Source: Warburgia ugandensis (lineage: Eukaryota > Streptophyta > Magnoliopsida > Canellales > Canellaceae). Taken from it: a stretch of 64,000 nt of DNA. The stretch lies in NCBI GenBank assembly GCA_035236585.1, contig CP141139.1, forward strand, positions 17,996,990 to 18,060,989, given 5' to 3'. Positions 1 through 11,049 of this stretch are shown piece after piece (position 1 is the stretch's first letter; each line of letters opens with the position of its first letter). The translations under genes were made by a program, and so were the position numbers. The notes below the pieces were generated by a model. The model searched no databases and had not been told where the DNA came from. It worked only from the letters and a program-made list of their open reading frames with translations.

Positions 1-477
1 AATCAGAGGGGAGATAGGAGATGTGAGGGAACATCTCAGGAGATCACAGACTAATGTTAATGCAATTGGGGAGTATTTAGTAGAAATTCGCGGGTGGATC
101 AAGAACAGGGAGTCGCCGGACGAAGGTCGAAGCAGTCATCGGAACCCAGAATTGGTGGAACCCTCCAACAACCCCAGAAGAAGTCCTTTCCCGTCGGGGG
201 ACCATCACTACCAGGAATGGCAAGGCCAGAGACTGGATTTACCAGTGTCCGGTGGCCAAGAACCCTACGGGTGGCTGTGCAGGGCAGAGTGCTATTTTCA
301 TGTCAATGTATCACCGACAACGAGAAGATTCCGGCAGCTTCCATTTGCCTAGAGGGAGATGCCCTTCACTAGTTCTTGTGAGCAGAATCTCGCACTCCCT
401 TCCAATCTTGGGGATCTTTCTGGTCAGCTCTGCTTCGAAGATTCTGATCATCCCAATCGGACAATGATTATGAAACG

Positions 478-1010
478 TTGATGGCTTTGAAGCAGACGAG
501 TAGTGTAGCTGAGTACCTCCAGGCCTTCGAGCTACTCTTCGGCCACCTGCTCGAACTATCCGGCGACATCCTGCAAGTTGCCTTCTTGAATGGGCTTTGG
601 AATGACATCAAGGCAGAGATCAAGCTGTTTAGGCCTGCTTCTCTGTCTAGGCTTATGGAGTTAGCCCACAAGATCAAAGAAAAAAATCGAGCACTGGACC
701 AGATACGGGGCCACCCACTTAGAATCGACGTTGGGCCAAGAAACTCAAAGCCCATTATTGTACGGTTGAAGAATGGTTTGACAGAATTGCGTTGGCAAGG
801 GCAAAATCGTAATTTGCCCATCATCGTCTAAAATCTCCAGCGCAACCAGGGTTTTCGCACGGAAACAAAGTGGGAGAGGATCTCCGATGACCAAATGGCT
901 AGAAAAAAGGGATCCCTACAGAAACTCACCGATGCCGAACTACAGTAACAGAGATTTCAAGGATTATGCTACAGATGTAATGAAAAGTATCATCTTGGGC
1001 ACCGGTGTAA
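478..1010 (+). pseudogene. gag capsid region and zinc knuckle of the 5'-end gypsy element
   Basis: Positions 478-760 translate to a typical retrotransposon gag core (a QTSSVAEYLQAFE-like start, then FLNGL and MELAHKIKEKN), which forms the virus-like particle capsid. After a frame change, 961-1008 encode an intact CX2CX4HX4C zinc knuckle (LCYRCNEKYHLGHRC) for RNA binding, which runs on in frame into the protease. Upstream sequence (23-470) has no single open frame and looks like decayed gag N-terminal coding sequence. Confidence 0.85.
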
Positions 1011-1536
1011 AAACCGACAACTACAAGTGCTTATCCTCTCCGCTGACGATGAAGATGAGATGGAAACCCTTCCTTTTTCTCTGTCAGAGATGGACAAACC
1101 CCGAGAAACAGATGAACAAGATCTGGAGTTATCCTTGAACTCTATTTCGGGGTTTACGTCTGGCAGGACTATGAAAGTGAAAGGCAGGGTCAATGGAAGG
1201 GAGGTGATAGTGTTGATAGATAGTGGGGCTTCCCACAACTTCACCTCCAACCAATTAGTCAGGGAACTCCAATTATCAGTAGATCGGTCGTGCCGATTTG
1301 GAGTACAAGTTGGGGACAGCCACTGCATCCGAGGAGAAGGAATCTGTCGGAAGATACAATTAAGTCTACCAGGTATAATGGTAGTTCAAGACTTCTACCC
1401 TTTCAATCTTGGCGGAGCAGACATAGTTTTGGGGGTAAAATGGCTAGAAACCTTGAGAGATATTTTAGCAAACTTCCGTGATCTGATCATGCGTTTCAGA
1501 GTGGATAGGCATCAGATCATCTTGAAGGGGATCTAA
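1011..1536 (+). pseudogene. Aspartic protease region of the 5'-end gypsy element
   Basis: An open stretch continues from the zinc knuckle. It carries the retropepsin active-site motif LIDSGASHNF near 1216-1245, and a flap/dimer region ending in ADIVLGVKWLETL near 1420-1455. The protease would have cleaved the gag-pol polyprotein. The catalytic Asp-Ser-Gly triad is intact, making this the best-preserved part of the element. A stop follows at 1534-1536, before the RT linker, which is itself broken by stops. Confidence 0.87.
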
Positions 1537-1779
1537 CTCTATCTTGTTCTCTAGTCTCCTTCAAATCAATTCTTCGGGTCATTCCTAAGGCTAAATTTGG
1601 TTGTATGGTTGAATATAGGAGTATGGAAGTGGGGAAAATTCACCCTCAAAAAGATTATCGATCAGCCATAGATTCTCTCCTACAGCAATTTTCACATATA
1701 TTTGATCAACCTTTAGGACTGCTGGTTGCTCGTTCTCATGATCATGCCATTAGGCTAGAAGAAGGAATATAACCTCCTC

Positions 1780-2580
1780 ACAACATGCCATATCGGTATC
1801 CACATTCACAGAAAGATGAAATTGAGAAAATCATCAAGGAGTTGTTGAATTCAGGAATCATTCGACCAAGTAAAAGCCCTTTTTTTTAGTCCAGTGCTAC
1901 TGGTCAGAAAGAAGGATGGGGGATGGAGATTTTGTGTGCATTATAGGGCACTAAACAAGGTGACAATACTTGACAAGTTTCCGATTCTTACAATAGATGA
2001 ACTGCTGGACACATTGGGAGGAGCCACCATCTTCTCAAAGCTAGACCTGAAATCGAGATATTATCAAATTCGAATCAAGGACGAGGACATAGCAAAAATA
2101 GCCTTTCGAACTCATGAGGGGCATTAGGAATTTTTGGTTATGCCTTTCGGCCTAACCAATGCACTAGCCACCTTTCAAGCAGTCATGAATGAGGTATTTC
2201 AACCCCATCTACGCAAGTTTGTGCTTATCTTCTTCGATGACATTTTAGTCTATAGCAGTAACCTTTCTCTACACTTGGAGCATATTACCATTGTCCTAAA
2301 ATTACTTGAAGAACACTAGCTAATTGCTAACAAAAAGAAGTGTTCATTTGCACAACCTTCTCTGGAGTACTTAGGACACATTATATTTGAAAAAGGAGTA
2401 GAAGCTGATACCTCCAAGATAAATGTATGCTATCATGGCCCACCCCTAAAGACGCCAAGGCATTTAGGGGATTTTTGGGTCTTACTAGTTATTATAGGAG
2501 GTTTGTCAAAAGCTATGGACTCATTGTTGCTCTTTTAACCAAACTACTTAAGAAAGATGGATTCATATAGACTAAGGAAG
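1780..2580 (+). pseudogene. Reverse transcriptase region of the 5'-end gypsy element
   Basis: The RT core is recognisable: [20 protein letters not shown] near 1897, then [23 protein letters not shown] near 2137, and the catalytic motif FFDDILVYS near 2233-2260 (two Asp kept, Tyr of YxDD replaced by Phe). Stops occur at about 2125 and 2317, and the frame is lost near 2420 where the thumb should begin. This is a dead RT; the family normally copies the element RNA in the virus-like particle. Confidence 0.9.
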
Positions 2581-2600
2581 GTCAGGCGGCATTTGAGGCA

Positions 2601-3900
2601 TTGAAACAAGCCATAACAACCGTTCCTGTCTTAGCCAAACTGAATTTTTCCAAAACCTTTGTGCTAGAAAAAGATGTATCAGGCAAAGGAATTGGCGTTG
2701 TTCTTATGCAAGAGGGTAAACCAGTTGCTTTCGTCAGTCAATCCCTCTCCATTCGATCACAATCTAAATCAGTTTATGAAAGGAAACTTATGGCCATAGT
2801 TCTTGTTGTACGTAAGTGGAGACATTATCTCATGGGAAGGCGTTTCATCATTCATACGGACCAGAAAAGTCTCAAATTCTTCATGGAACAACATATGCTG
2901 AATGAAGAGCAACAAAAGTGGTTACACAAACTCATTGGCTATGACTTCGTCATTCAGTATAAGACAAGATCTGATAATAGAGTGGCTGATGCTTTATCTA
3001 GGCGTCAAGAGTATCCCACCCTCAATTCTAAGAGCAGTCAAACAAGGGATGAGGAACTGACAGATCATTGTTCACAGCCTATAGAAGAGGGCGACCTTCT
3101 ATTACAATACCTTGCTCTATCAATGGTGAGATGTGCTGATTTGGATTCCTTAGTATATGAAATACAAGAAAATCCTCACATTCGGAGTATTATTCAGGAC
3201 CTTTTGGTGAATCATGATAAGCACCGGAGTCACTCGCTCAAACATGGTCTTTTACTATTTCATGGAAGACTGGTTATTCTAAAGTCCTCACCTCGCATTC
3301 CAGCCTTCTTACAAGAATTCCATTCCACACCAGGAGGGGGTATTCAAGGGTCACACGCACTTATAAACGCATATCGTAGGTGCTTCATTGGGAGGGAATG
3401 CGACAGGATATTCAAAAATTGATATCCACTTATGACGTTTGCCAAAGAAACAAATACACAACTACTAAACCAGCAGGTACTCTTCAACCTCTTCCCATTC
3501 CTAAGGTGGTTTGGAGTGAGTTATCCATGGATTTCATCAGTGGCTTGCCAAAGGCACATGGAGTTGACACCTTGTTAGTTGTTGTCGATCGCTTCACAAA
3601 GTACAGTTACTTCATTTCCTTCAGTCACCCTTACACGACCAAGTAGCTCACATCTTTACCAATAAAGTTGTTAGACTGCATGGTTATCCCCAGTCCATTG
3701 TATCAGATAGGAATAGGGTCTTTGTCAGCCATTTTTGGGTTGAATTGTTTAAGCGGGCAGGAACATCCCTCAAGATGAGTTTGGCCTATCATCCTCGAAT
3801 TGATAGGCAGACAAAAGCAGTAAACAAATGCTTGGAAACATATTTAAGATGTTTCATTGGCAACAAATTGAAGTCCTGGCCCAAGTAGATATGTTAGGCA
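2601..3900 (+). pseudogene. RNase H and integrase region of the 5'-end gypsy element
   Basis: RNase H starts near 2640 and includes VLMQEGKPVAFVSQSL, the FIIHTDQKSLKF motif and RVADALSRR at about 2980. It runs into the integrase N-terminal zinc region (3380-3470), where DVCQRNK carries one of the expected cysteines. The integrase core begins with MDFISGLPKAHG and VVVDRFTKYSYF (3525-3620), which holds the first catalytic Asp. After about 3645 the core is broken by stops and frame changes, so DDE activity is lost. Confidence 0.88.
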
Positions 3901-3939
3901 GAATATTGGTACAATACTACTTACCAAAGTTCGGCAGGA

Positions 3940-4566
3940 ATGACACCCTTCAAAGCTTTGTATGGAAGAGATCCGCCCACATTGCTAACCTTTACAGGTG
4001 GAGAATCCATAGTGGAGGAAGTTAACCAGCAAATGGCTATATGTGATTCAATTCTAACAGAACTTAAGCAGAATTTGGAGGCTGCACAAACTAAAATGAA
4101 AAGGCAGGTAGATGCACACCGCCGTCCTCTCACATTCCAACCAAGGGATTATGTTTATTTGAAACTCCAACCTTATTGCCTCAAATCACTCTCAACAAGA
4201 CTCAATGAGAAACTACGTCCCCGTTATTACGGGCCATATGCTATTCTAGACAGGTAGCTTATAAACTTAAGCTACCGCAACATGCTAAGTTACATCCTGT
4301 CTTCCATGTCTCTTAGCTCAAGCCAGCTAATAAACCAACATTGACACCTCAACCTATACCACAGGCCTTAGCCGAAGATCTAGAAATTCAAGCATACCCA
4401 GCAGACATCAAAGACATTAGGCAGTCTCCTAATGGACAATTAGAAGTCCTCATACAGTGGCAAAATCTTCTTGAACATGAAAACACATGGGAACAAACGA
4501 AGGACATTCACTTGCGATTCCCTGACTTCCACCTTGAGGACAAGGTGGCACTGTTAGGGAGGGGTA
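3940..4566 (+). pseudogene. Integrase C-terminus and chromodomain of the 5'-end gypsy element
   Basis: Residues MTPFKALYGRDPP at 3940 mark the integrase tail common to plant gypsy elements. The GPY/F module (LRPRYYGPYAIL, about 4212-4248) follows, then the HPVFHVS motif with a stop after it near 4315. A chromodomain lies at about 4390-4540 (LEVLIQWQNLLEHENTWE); in this clade it directs insertion to particular chromatin. The polypurine tract GGGAGGGG sits at 4557-4564, just before the LTR. Confidence 0.85.
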
Positions 4567-4567
4567 T

Positions 4568-4958
4568 TGTTACATCAAATGAGCCAAAGGAAGGCAGATT
4601 TGGCAAGTTTTATACAAGAAGAAGTGAGGAAAAAGAGTCTACGGGTTCTCATAACAGAAAGGGAGTTGTATAACAGAAAAGTAGGAAAGAATAGAGGGGG
4701 AAAACAGAATTCAGTTAGATCTGGAAAAAGAAGGATAAGAGGAAGGGGGGAAAGGAGCGAGAGAAGGGGGGAAGGTAACTGTGGGAGGGTCTAGCTCCTC
4801 GAAAGCTAGAATTGTAAACTTGAGCTATGTCAAAGAAACCAGTACTCGCATCATACAGCAACTGATTACGATCAGATTGTCTGGTGTAGTCGTGCACTCT
4901 GTATCAGATTTTTTCATTGAATTTTCATTACTCTGTTGAATAAGTGGAGTTTATCACA
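4568..4958 (+). repeat. 3' LTR of the 5'-end gypsy element
   Basis: The LTR begins TGTTACATC straight after the polypurine tract. The 3' boundary is estimated at the CA of TTATCACA; it cannot be fixed because the partner LTR is outside the window. A TGGTATC string at about 4968, resembling the start of a primer-binding site, may mean the true end is a few bases further right. Confidence 0.65.
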
Positions 4959-4979
4959 TTGCTAACTGGTATCTTTAAA

Positions 4980-5483
4980 CACATTGAACTCTAATGCAGC
5001 AGATACTATAAAGCATCCTCAATTATTCTAAAATTTGAGTCTGAAGGATCCAAATCATTTTCTTCTCCTGCCTATCCAGAAGAGCGCACCAAAGCATCCT
5101 AGCACACAGGCACAACAAGCCTCTCACCTGGGTGACCATGGTTCGAGGCTGTGAAAGGCGCGTGTGTCTCTAACTTAAAAAATAAATAAAAATACAGAAG
5201 GGTATAGAGAATTTAGTTTTACTCATCCCATTTACTCAAATTCAGAAGGTCTACTAAAGAGTTCTTTTCTAGAAATTTGGATTTACATTTATTTTTTTTG
5301 GTACGTAAGCGGTTACTTGAACACACAATCTGTTCATTATGTGACAAGGCACTTAATATTTGTTTAAATATTATAAGTACAGAGATTTGGTTGCAGTAAA
5401 TGATCCACAAATTCTGTAAGCAATCAGTTGTTTATACTGTTTTCCAAATATTGCCACTATAGCAGTTCTGGCAGGCAGCTTAC
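4980..5483. other. Last visible intron / 3' flank of the galactosyltransferase; no exon seen
   Basis: On the minus strand this follows the GTAAGC donor of the last visible exon. I searched both strands for the conserved C-terminal exon of the family (a Cys-Glu-Trp-Lys start and a WSCSG-like motif) and found no match. The stretch holds AT-rich DNA and a weak tRNA-like SINE near 5095-5190. Confidence 0.6.
5095..5190 (+). repeat. Possible tRNA-derived SINE, second family
   Basis: It carries a pol III B-box-like GGTTCGAGGC at 5141-5150, a GCGTGTGTCTC segment, and an A-rich tail (TAAAAAATAAATAAAA) at the 3' end. It resembles the copies at 48778 and 56935 in layout (GTGGCACAA..., B-box-like segment, GTGTGTC tail). 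Only weak similarity can be seen by eye. Confidence 0.35.
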
Positions 5484-8400
5484 CTGGGGGAGTCCCACAG
5501 CAAAGGCTCCTTTCATCAATATGTTCAACATCAAGACCAATGAACCACGAACCCAGGGAAACATCTTCATTGGCATATCTATGTAGTATGTATCTGCAAA
5601 AGGGACAAGGAAAAGCAAATCAAGCTTGAAACAACTTGTGGAGACAAATGCTAGGAAGCTGAGAGAGAATGAAAGTGTTGCTTTCAAATGTAAGCTCACT
5701 GGTTAACTGATATGTATGTTGCCAGATCTTTGGAGATCGCATATATCTGTCCTGTTGCATGCCTAAAATATTTATTTCCCTCCTCACCAAATTTCCAGTA
5801 TTCTGGTTCATGGTACTTAACCCCTCTGAATAGAATAGCTTCATATGAGAGTGCAATAAAAATGAAACACAATAATTCGTACGATAAAGTTCAAAATATA
5901 TTTCTATGTTGGAAGAATTCAAAAAGTTCATTGATATCTTACTTCTGCGCAAGAACAGGTCCAGACTTCATACAACCTATATAAACATGGGGTTTTGACC
6001 TGTGGCGTGCCAAAGTAGAAGCAACCATACCTGATGGACATATACTTGTGTCAGTTCAGGCATTCCAATTGCTATTGATTCATGAAATATATTTTTGAAA
6101 TGTGGATTTGGAATAGGTAAATAGAAGTCACTAACCAGGATTGATATGCACATCATCATCAACTTTGATATAAAAGTCTGCATCCCACTTTGCCACAGCT
6201 GTTGAGAAGTATATTTGTGATTTTGAAGACAACTCATGATACCCTTCAACATGGTTCTGCAAGATAATGGTCCTAATTCTGGATAACGAGCTTCTTATAC
6301 ATGACTTGATATTTCAAGGAAAGCTGATTAGGTACAACAAGGCCCACTAATTTGTAAAGTTTTTGATCTTTAGAAATACCAGTCTCAGGAAATCCTGATG
6401 CTGCTCGACTTCTGCATCAATGGCACGGTCCAAAACACCACCTGGAGTTACACTGCAGAGAAGAAGGATAATCCAAACTATTTGTCAAAACTCTATTTAT
6501 CAAATTGTAACAGGCAACAATAAAAATGTTTAACTAGGTTTTGCAAGTCAACAATGACTAAATAAGCAAAGGGAACCAACCTGTGGCCAATAACAAAGCG
6601 CATTACAATTCCCTTTCCTTTCTCCAATTTTCTTAAATTCTCTCCTAGAAAAAGATAATGCCCAGAAAGATCACAAACATACTACATTTCTAGTGTAAGA
6701 TGAATGGTGGATAGGTGAAGTTATGTATTGAACCTTGAGGCATCCAGGTTGCTCTGACTGAATCTCGACGTTTTCTGCTGCTGAAAGCTGTAATGATTCC
6801 CATCACACAGAATACCTTGGGGCGCTCATTCAATTGCTCATTTCCAGCTCTTGTTGAAACTGGAGATGCATCCTGATAACTTACTTGTGCTGCCCTAGCA
6901 GCAGCAAGCTGCATCTCAAGGGTTGAGATTGTTTTGTCTAAAGTCCTGGAATGTTATCACCAAGCAAGCATTAGATAACATAGCAATACTTCCAAACACT
7001 TAATATTGAAGACTTAAGTTTTCCAGCTGGATACACCAAATTTGAAAGAAATGGATGATAAAGAAAAACCATCCTGTACTAGGAAATTGAAGGATATTTG
7101 GAAACCTACATGATGACATCATGCGTTTGTGAAACCCGAGTAAGAATATCCCCAGCATGGATAGAAGCATCCTTCTGAAGATAATAGAAGGAAAATTAAC
7201 TAATGTAAGCATGATGAAAAATTTACAACCATGCCCATTGCAGATATGATTATAGGCACACAAACACAAAAACATGTGTTTGAAATGCACGCATATATAT
7301 TTGAGTGCCAGTAGTTACTGTTATGTCCAAGATAGTTCCTATCTTCTTATTTACTGAAAACTTTACCTTCTTTGAACAATCAATTTCTGGTTCCGTGCCT
7401 GTCTGATGATAGTTTTGCACAGATGAAGCATTCTTGTTTACTTGCACCGGATCTGGAACACTCCATAATCTATAAAGATTCCAGGACAGCAGCTAGGATT
7501 CAAGATATTTTCCGACTAAAATAACTTACCAAATAATAATTGCACACTGAGTAAGCTTCAAAAAGTAATAATAATAAAAATAACAAGAAGTCACTAGGGC
7601 GGAAACATATGAGGAATAATTCAAATCTGGACATGCATATGATTCTCATCAAATATTACTGGTCACATAGAGTCCATCACTAAGAATGTCCTTCTCCCTT
7701 CCTTTTCTTTCTTTTTAATTTTTTCCCTTCTGTGAAGTGTCATTAAAATGAGGATGTATCTATGAAGGCCCAAAAATTGTTTTTTCTAGGAATCACATTC
7801 AACAAGAAATGAGAGACTGTGCAAAATGTAACAATAACAGCAGGAAGGCACATGAACATTTGGATGTGTAAAAGCGTTATGAAGGTAACAATCTCACTAG
7901 AATTGAATAAGTTTCCAACAAGAAAACACCTTGAAACCTGGAGGTTGTGCACCTTATGATCTAATTACCAAGTGCGAATAAATGTCTCAGAATTAAACTA
8001 AAGTGCAAGTGCACTAAAAGCTGATTCCTCAGGGGGAGAATTCACCTATGAAAAACAATCCACAGGTGAGAATGGAACTCCCAGCCTTGGATTCCCGATG
8101 AGCAGCAAAAAGGAAGAAGAAATAACCCTTCAAATTACCACATGCAACCAGCTAATTTTCCACCAGCAAAACAAATCAGTATCAATTCTTTCATTAGACC
8201 TGGTACCATGAGGTTTTCATCTTTTTCAGAACTCTAATGCATTATCATGCATTGCTACCTCAGAAATGGACATCTAAGCTGCTAGATATCAGTTACAGCT
8301 GATGGTTATCTCATCTAGACAGTTAAATGGCCATAACATGTTAAATAGATGTGACAAACTCAGGTAAAACCAAATCTCTTGATGATTGCACCTTGATTCA

Positions 8401-10671
8401 TCTCAGAACCTGCAGAATGCTATCAGTATTTCATATTGTATTTAGATGTTTTTTCCATTCTCTTCACATTTCCTTCTGCATTTATTTTATTATTATTAAT
8501 ATTTAAAGCTGCTGGTTGAGTTCATAATCTCAAGAATGTGAAAATGAGAACTTTCCAGTAAAATTCAGTTTTTAAATCATCATCATCAAGACCTTATCCC
8601 AATGAACACAAGCAAGCTTAGCCTGTGGACATGCTAACATGTTTTGATCAATTACCTGTGATATTGTTAATTATCTGTAAGAATCGAGAAATATTAAAGC
8701 AGATACTTTGGGTGTTTAAGGAGTTAGATAAATAGAGATTCTGGAATAGTGAATATAGAAAGCACATAATACTTTCATCTCAATGTAAGAGAGTCAGTGG
8801 ATCCAAAAAATGTATGCTAACAAGTCTAATTAGTAGCCTTTACAAGACAAGAGTGAAGGTTCCATCCATGAATTAAGTGTTGGTATCTACAGTATACTAT
8901 TCTCAGCTGCTCACGTTCAGTGCAGTAATTCCTGAAAAAGCATATCAAAATCAAATAATCAAGAAGTAGAAGATGAATGTGACACATTATAAGCGGCCCA
9001 TTACCAAAAAGTCAGAACCTCCACAGGGGTTGACAGTAAGAAAGACTTGCTGATTGGATGATACTAGAATATTTGTAGACATGTCAAATTGACTAAATTT
9101 AGTGCTCCTCCCTTATCACAGCCTTTGTCGGTTACTTAGGTATCAATAGCAAACCAAGAGGATCTGTAGCAGAACAAAATGGATGCGTTGATTTGAAAAG
9201 GATGGAACTGTGTTCAATAACCCTTAAACTTGAGACAAAGCTCCAGGGGGGGATTGTAACACTTCTTATATCATTGGGGATAGAGATGGAAGTACGGGTA
9301 CAGCTTTAAGATATCTTCCATTATGCATGGGGCTGCATGTAAAAATGACTGTCCATAGCTCTCGGTGTAAGGAGAAAAGCTTGTATTTTTGGCTTACAAA
9401 TGATTAGTTTCCTATCCACAGTCTGTGTTCAGGCCTTATCTTAGGCAGAAACCGAGGGTGAAACTGAAACTGTGCAAATTGGGGAGGCTAATATGTGTAA
9501 TGCATGCTAACCTAATCAATATTCTTATTTCTGATAAATATCCCCAATACACGCATCAAAGCTAGAAGACTACAAAGTGCCACATCAAAAGAAGCATCTT
9601 ACAAAATAAAAGGCCGGCACATGAAGAACCATCAAATGGATGAAATTCATATACATTAAGATTAAGAACTCAAATTACATAGTCATATTGAAACTTGTGT
9701 GTCAAAGCTTCGCTTGTAGAAATTGGCAAACTATTGCTGCTTCTAGACTGAATAAATCCGTAAGGAAGGAAAGAACTTATCACCCGAAGGCTGCTAGTAG
9801 ATTGAATAAATCCGTACGGGAGAAAGGAACTCAACACACAATGCCTTGTGCTCAAGTTATGTTTATTGATTATAAATTCAAATGCCCTCAAATCTACATC
9901 ATTCAACCTATCCAAGTCTACTTCGATCCATAGATGTTGCTGCAAGAAATTCATATAGACATCTCATATGGAAACCAGAACACACTGTGTAAGAGATACA
10001 GGCATCCACAATTACAATGCAATCAACAATAGAGCACCTACAGGAAAATGATCTAATCGGAAACGGTTGAGGCACTAGGTAACGTTAGTTTGAACAAAAA
10101 TAGAATCATAAACCCATACAAACTATAATACAAAGGCACAGAAAAATCGAGTTCAGTAAAATCAGGACGAAAATGATCAGTATTGCCAATGCTACCCCAG
10201 ACATTTTTGTGGTGCACAATGAAGCAAAACAGAGAATCCAACACCCAAAAACAGAACAGACGATACCCATCAATAAAGATGATTTGTTGACACAGTTCGT
10301 TTAAGTCCAGCAGCCACAACCAAAACCAAACGAAATGGAGTACATATATTGTCTTATGAAACCCAAAAGCAATAGCAAGACTTCCCACACCAGAAATTCT
10401 CCAACGATCCATAAAATTAAACTAAAAAATAACAAAAATTTGCAATTTCATCATCAATAACAGCCTGTCGCTTTCCGCAATGCAGCTCTTTTCTCTTTTT
10501 TCACTAAACAAATTCATTTTTTAACAGGTAGAAACGCCAAAATATGAGAAAAAAGAACCTGTCTACGACGAAGACGCCAAAGCAGAAGCTTGAAATGCAG
10601 AAAAGAGAAACCCATCTGGTAGAAACTCCTCCACCTCCCTTCTGGTGCCTGGTTGGCAGCATAAGCCCCAT
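5484..10671 (-). CDS. Beta-1,3-galactosyltransferase (GT31, B3GALT type), ten exons, last exon missing
   Basis: A Golgi type II membrane enzyme that transfers galactose in beta-1,3 linkage; in plants this family acts chiefly on arabinogalactan-protein glycans. Exons on minus: 10671-10559, 7469-7367, 7174-7110, 6945-6734, 6644-6581, 6452-6380, 6256-6136, 6030-5943, 5825-5700, 5593-5484. All nine introns are GT-AG and every splice phase joins in frame, giving 358 residues plus one base. The N-terminal anchor is about residues 19-37 ([19 protein letters not shown]), followed by the DUF4094 stem ([20 protein letters not shown]). The catalytic domain contains [19 protein letters not shown], the metal/UDP-sugar DxD-type motif VDDDVH (Asp 243-245), [18 protein letters not shown] and [19 protein letters not shown]. 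Family members run about 400 residues, so one exon of roughly 45 codons is absent; it is either beyond the retrotransposon or lost. The start could also be the ATG at 10662 or 10713. Confidence 0.93.
7470..10558 (-). other. Intron 1 of the galactosyltransferase (3.1 kb)
   Basis: The intron runs from the GT donor next to 10559 to the AG acceptor next to 7469 on minus. It is much longer than the other introns (70-1000 bp). It contains no further exon that I can recognise, but does hold a 54-bp tandem duplication at 9736-9843. First introns of this size in plants often carry regulatory sequence; nothing here proves that. Confidence 0.75.
9736..9843. repeat. 54-bp tandem duplication in intron 1
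   Basis: Units 9736-9789 and 9790-9843 both begin GCTGCT and share TGAATAAATCCGTA; they differ at several positions, so the duplication is not recent. Translated on +, the units read [10 protein letters not shown] twice, but the open frame is short and lies in an intron, so I treat it as non-coding. Confidence 0.75.
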
Positions 10672-10863
10672 CAAATGCTTGCTACAACAGATTCCAGATC
10701 CCCACCTTCTCATTCATTCAACATAACATCAGAATCTACTTCTTCTTCTTCTTCTTGGGTTTGTAGCTGGCTTCTTACATTAAACCAAACATCAAAGCAA
10801 GAACAGCAATAGAGGTGAACATGAGCCAGAAAATCTGCAGAAAATCAGCATTCAAAATAAAGT

Positions 10864-10909
<46 letters not shown>

Positions 10910-10910
10910 T
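10672..10910 (-). promoter_or_regulatory. 5' leader / proximal promoter of the galactosyltransferase with a (GA)n tract
   Basis: Directly upstream of exon 1 on minus. A (TTC)n run lies at 10737-10756 and a perfect (CT)n run at 10867-10907, which reads (GA)n on the gene's sense strand about 200-240 bp before the start codon. GA-rich tracts near plant promoters can bind BPC/GAGA-type factors; that role is inferred from position only. No clear TATA box was found. Confidence 0.45.
10867..10907. repeat. (CT)n microsatellite
   Basis: About 20 uninterrupted CT units, 200 bp upstream of the galactosyltransferase start codon. Confidence 0.97.
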
Positions 10911-11049
10911 GTGGCCTGCGCAGGAAGTAGTCAGGTAAGAAGTACAGCGAATTTAGTATAATTTTTCTGTCTTTAAGCGGCGTTCGGCTCGAATAATTTA
11001 ATGATCTGGACCAAAATGGTACGACAGCTTTTCTACAATACCCCAAATA

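Larger units (their letters stand above)
1..4958 (+). mobile_element. Ty3/gypsy chromovirus, 5' truncated by window, decayed
   Basis: An LTR retrotransposon read on +, with domains in Ty3/gypsy order: gag, zinc knuckle, aspartic protease, reverse transcriptase, RNase H, integrase, chromodomain, polypurine tract and 3' LTR. The 5' LTR and primer-binding site are left of the window. Many in-frame stops and several frame changes interrupt pol, so it cannot encode a polyprotein. The chromodomain after integrase places it among chromoviruses. It lies antisense to, and directly downstream of, the galactosyltransferase gene on the minus strand and may sit inside that gene's last intron. Confidence 0.93.

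Noticed and set aside
5138-5152. GGTTCGAGGC as part of a tRNA gene
   Set aside because: No cloverleaf can be formed around it; it fits a worn SINE B box better.
9200-9480. CCAGGGGGGAT followed by TGTAACAC, resembling a polypurine tract and LTR start
   Set aside because: Upstream translation ([11 protein letters not shown]) only vaguely resembles a gypsy C-terminus and no LTR end could be found; too weak to call.
10053-10412. 119-codon minus frame rich in Phe, Trp and Leu
   Set aside because: It lies inside intron 1 of the galactosyltransferase, with no splice sites joining it and no known domain.
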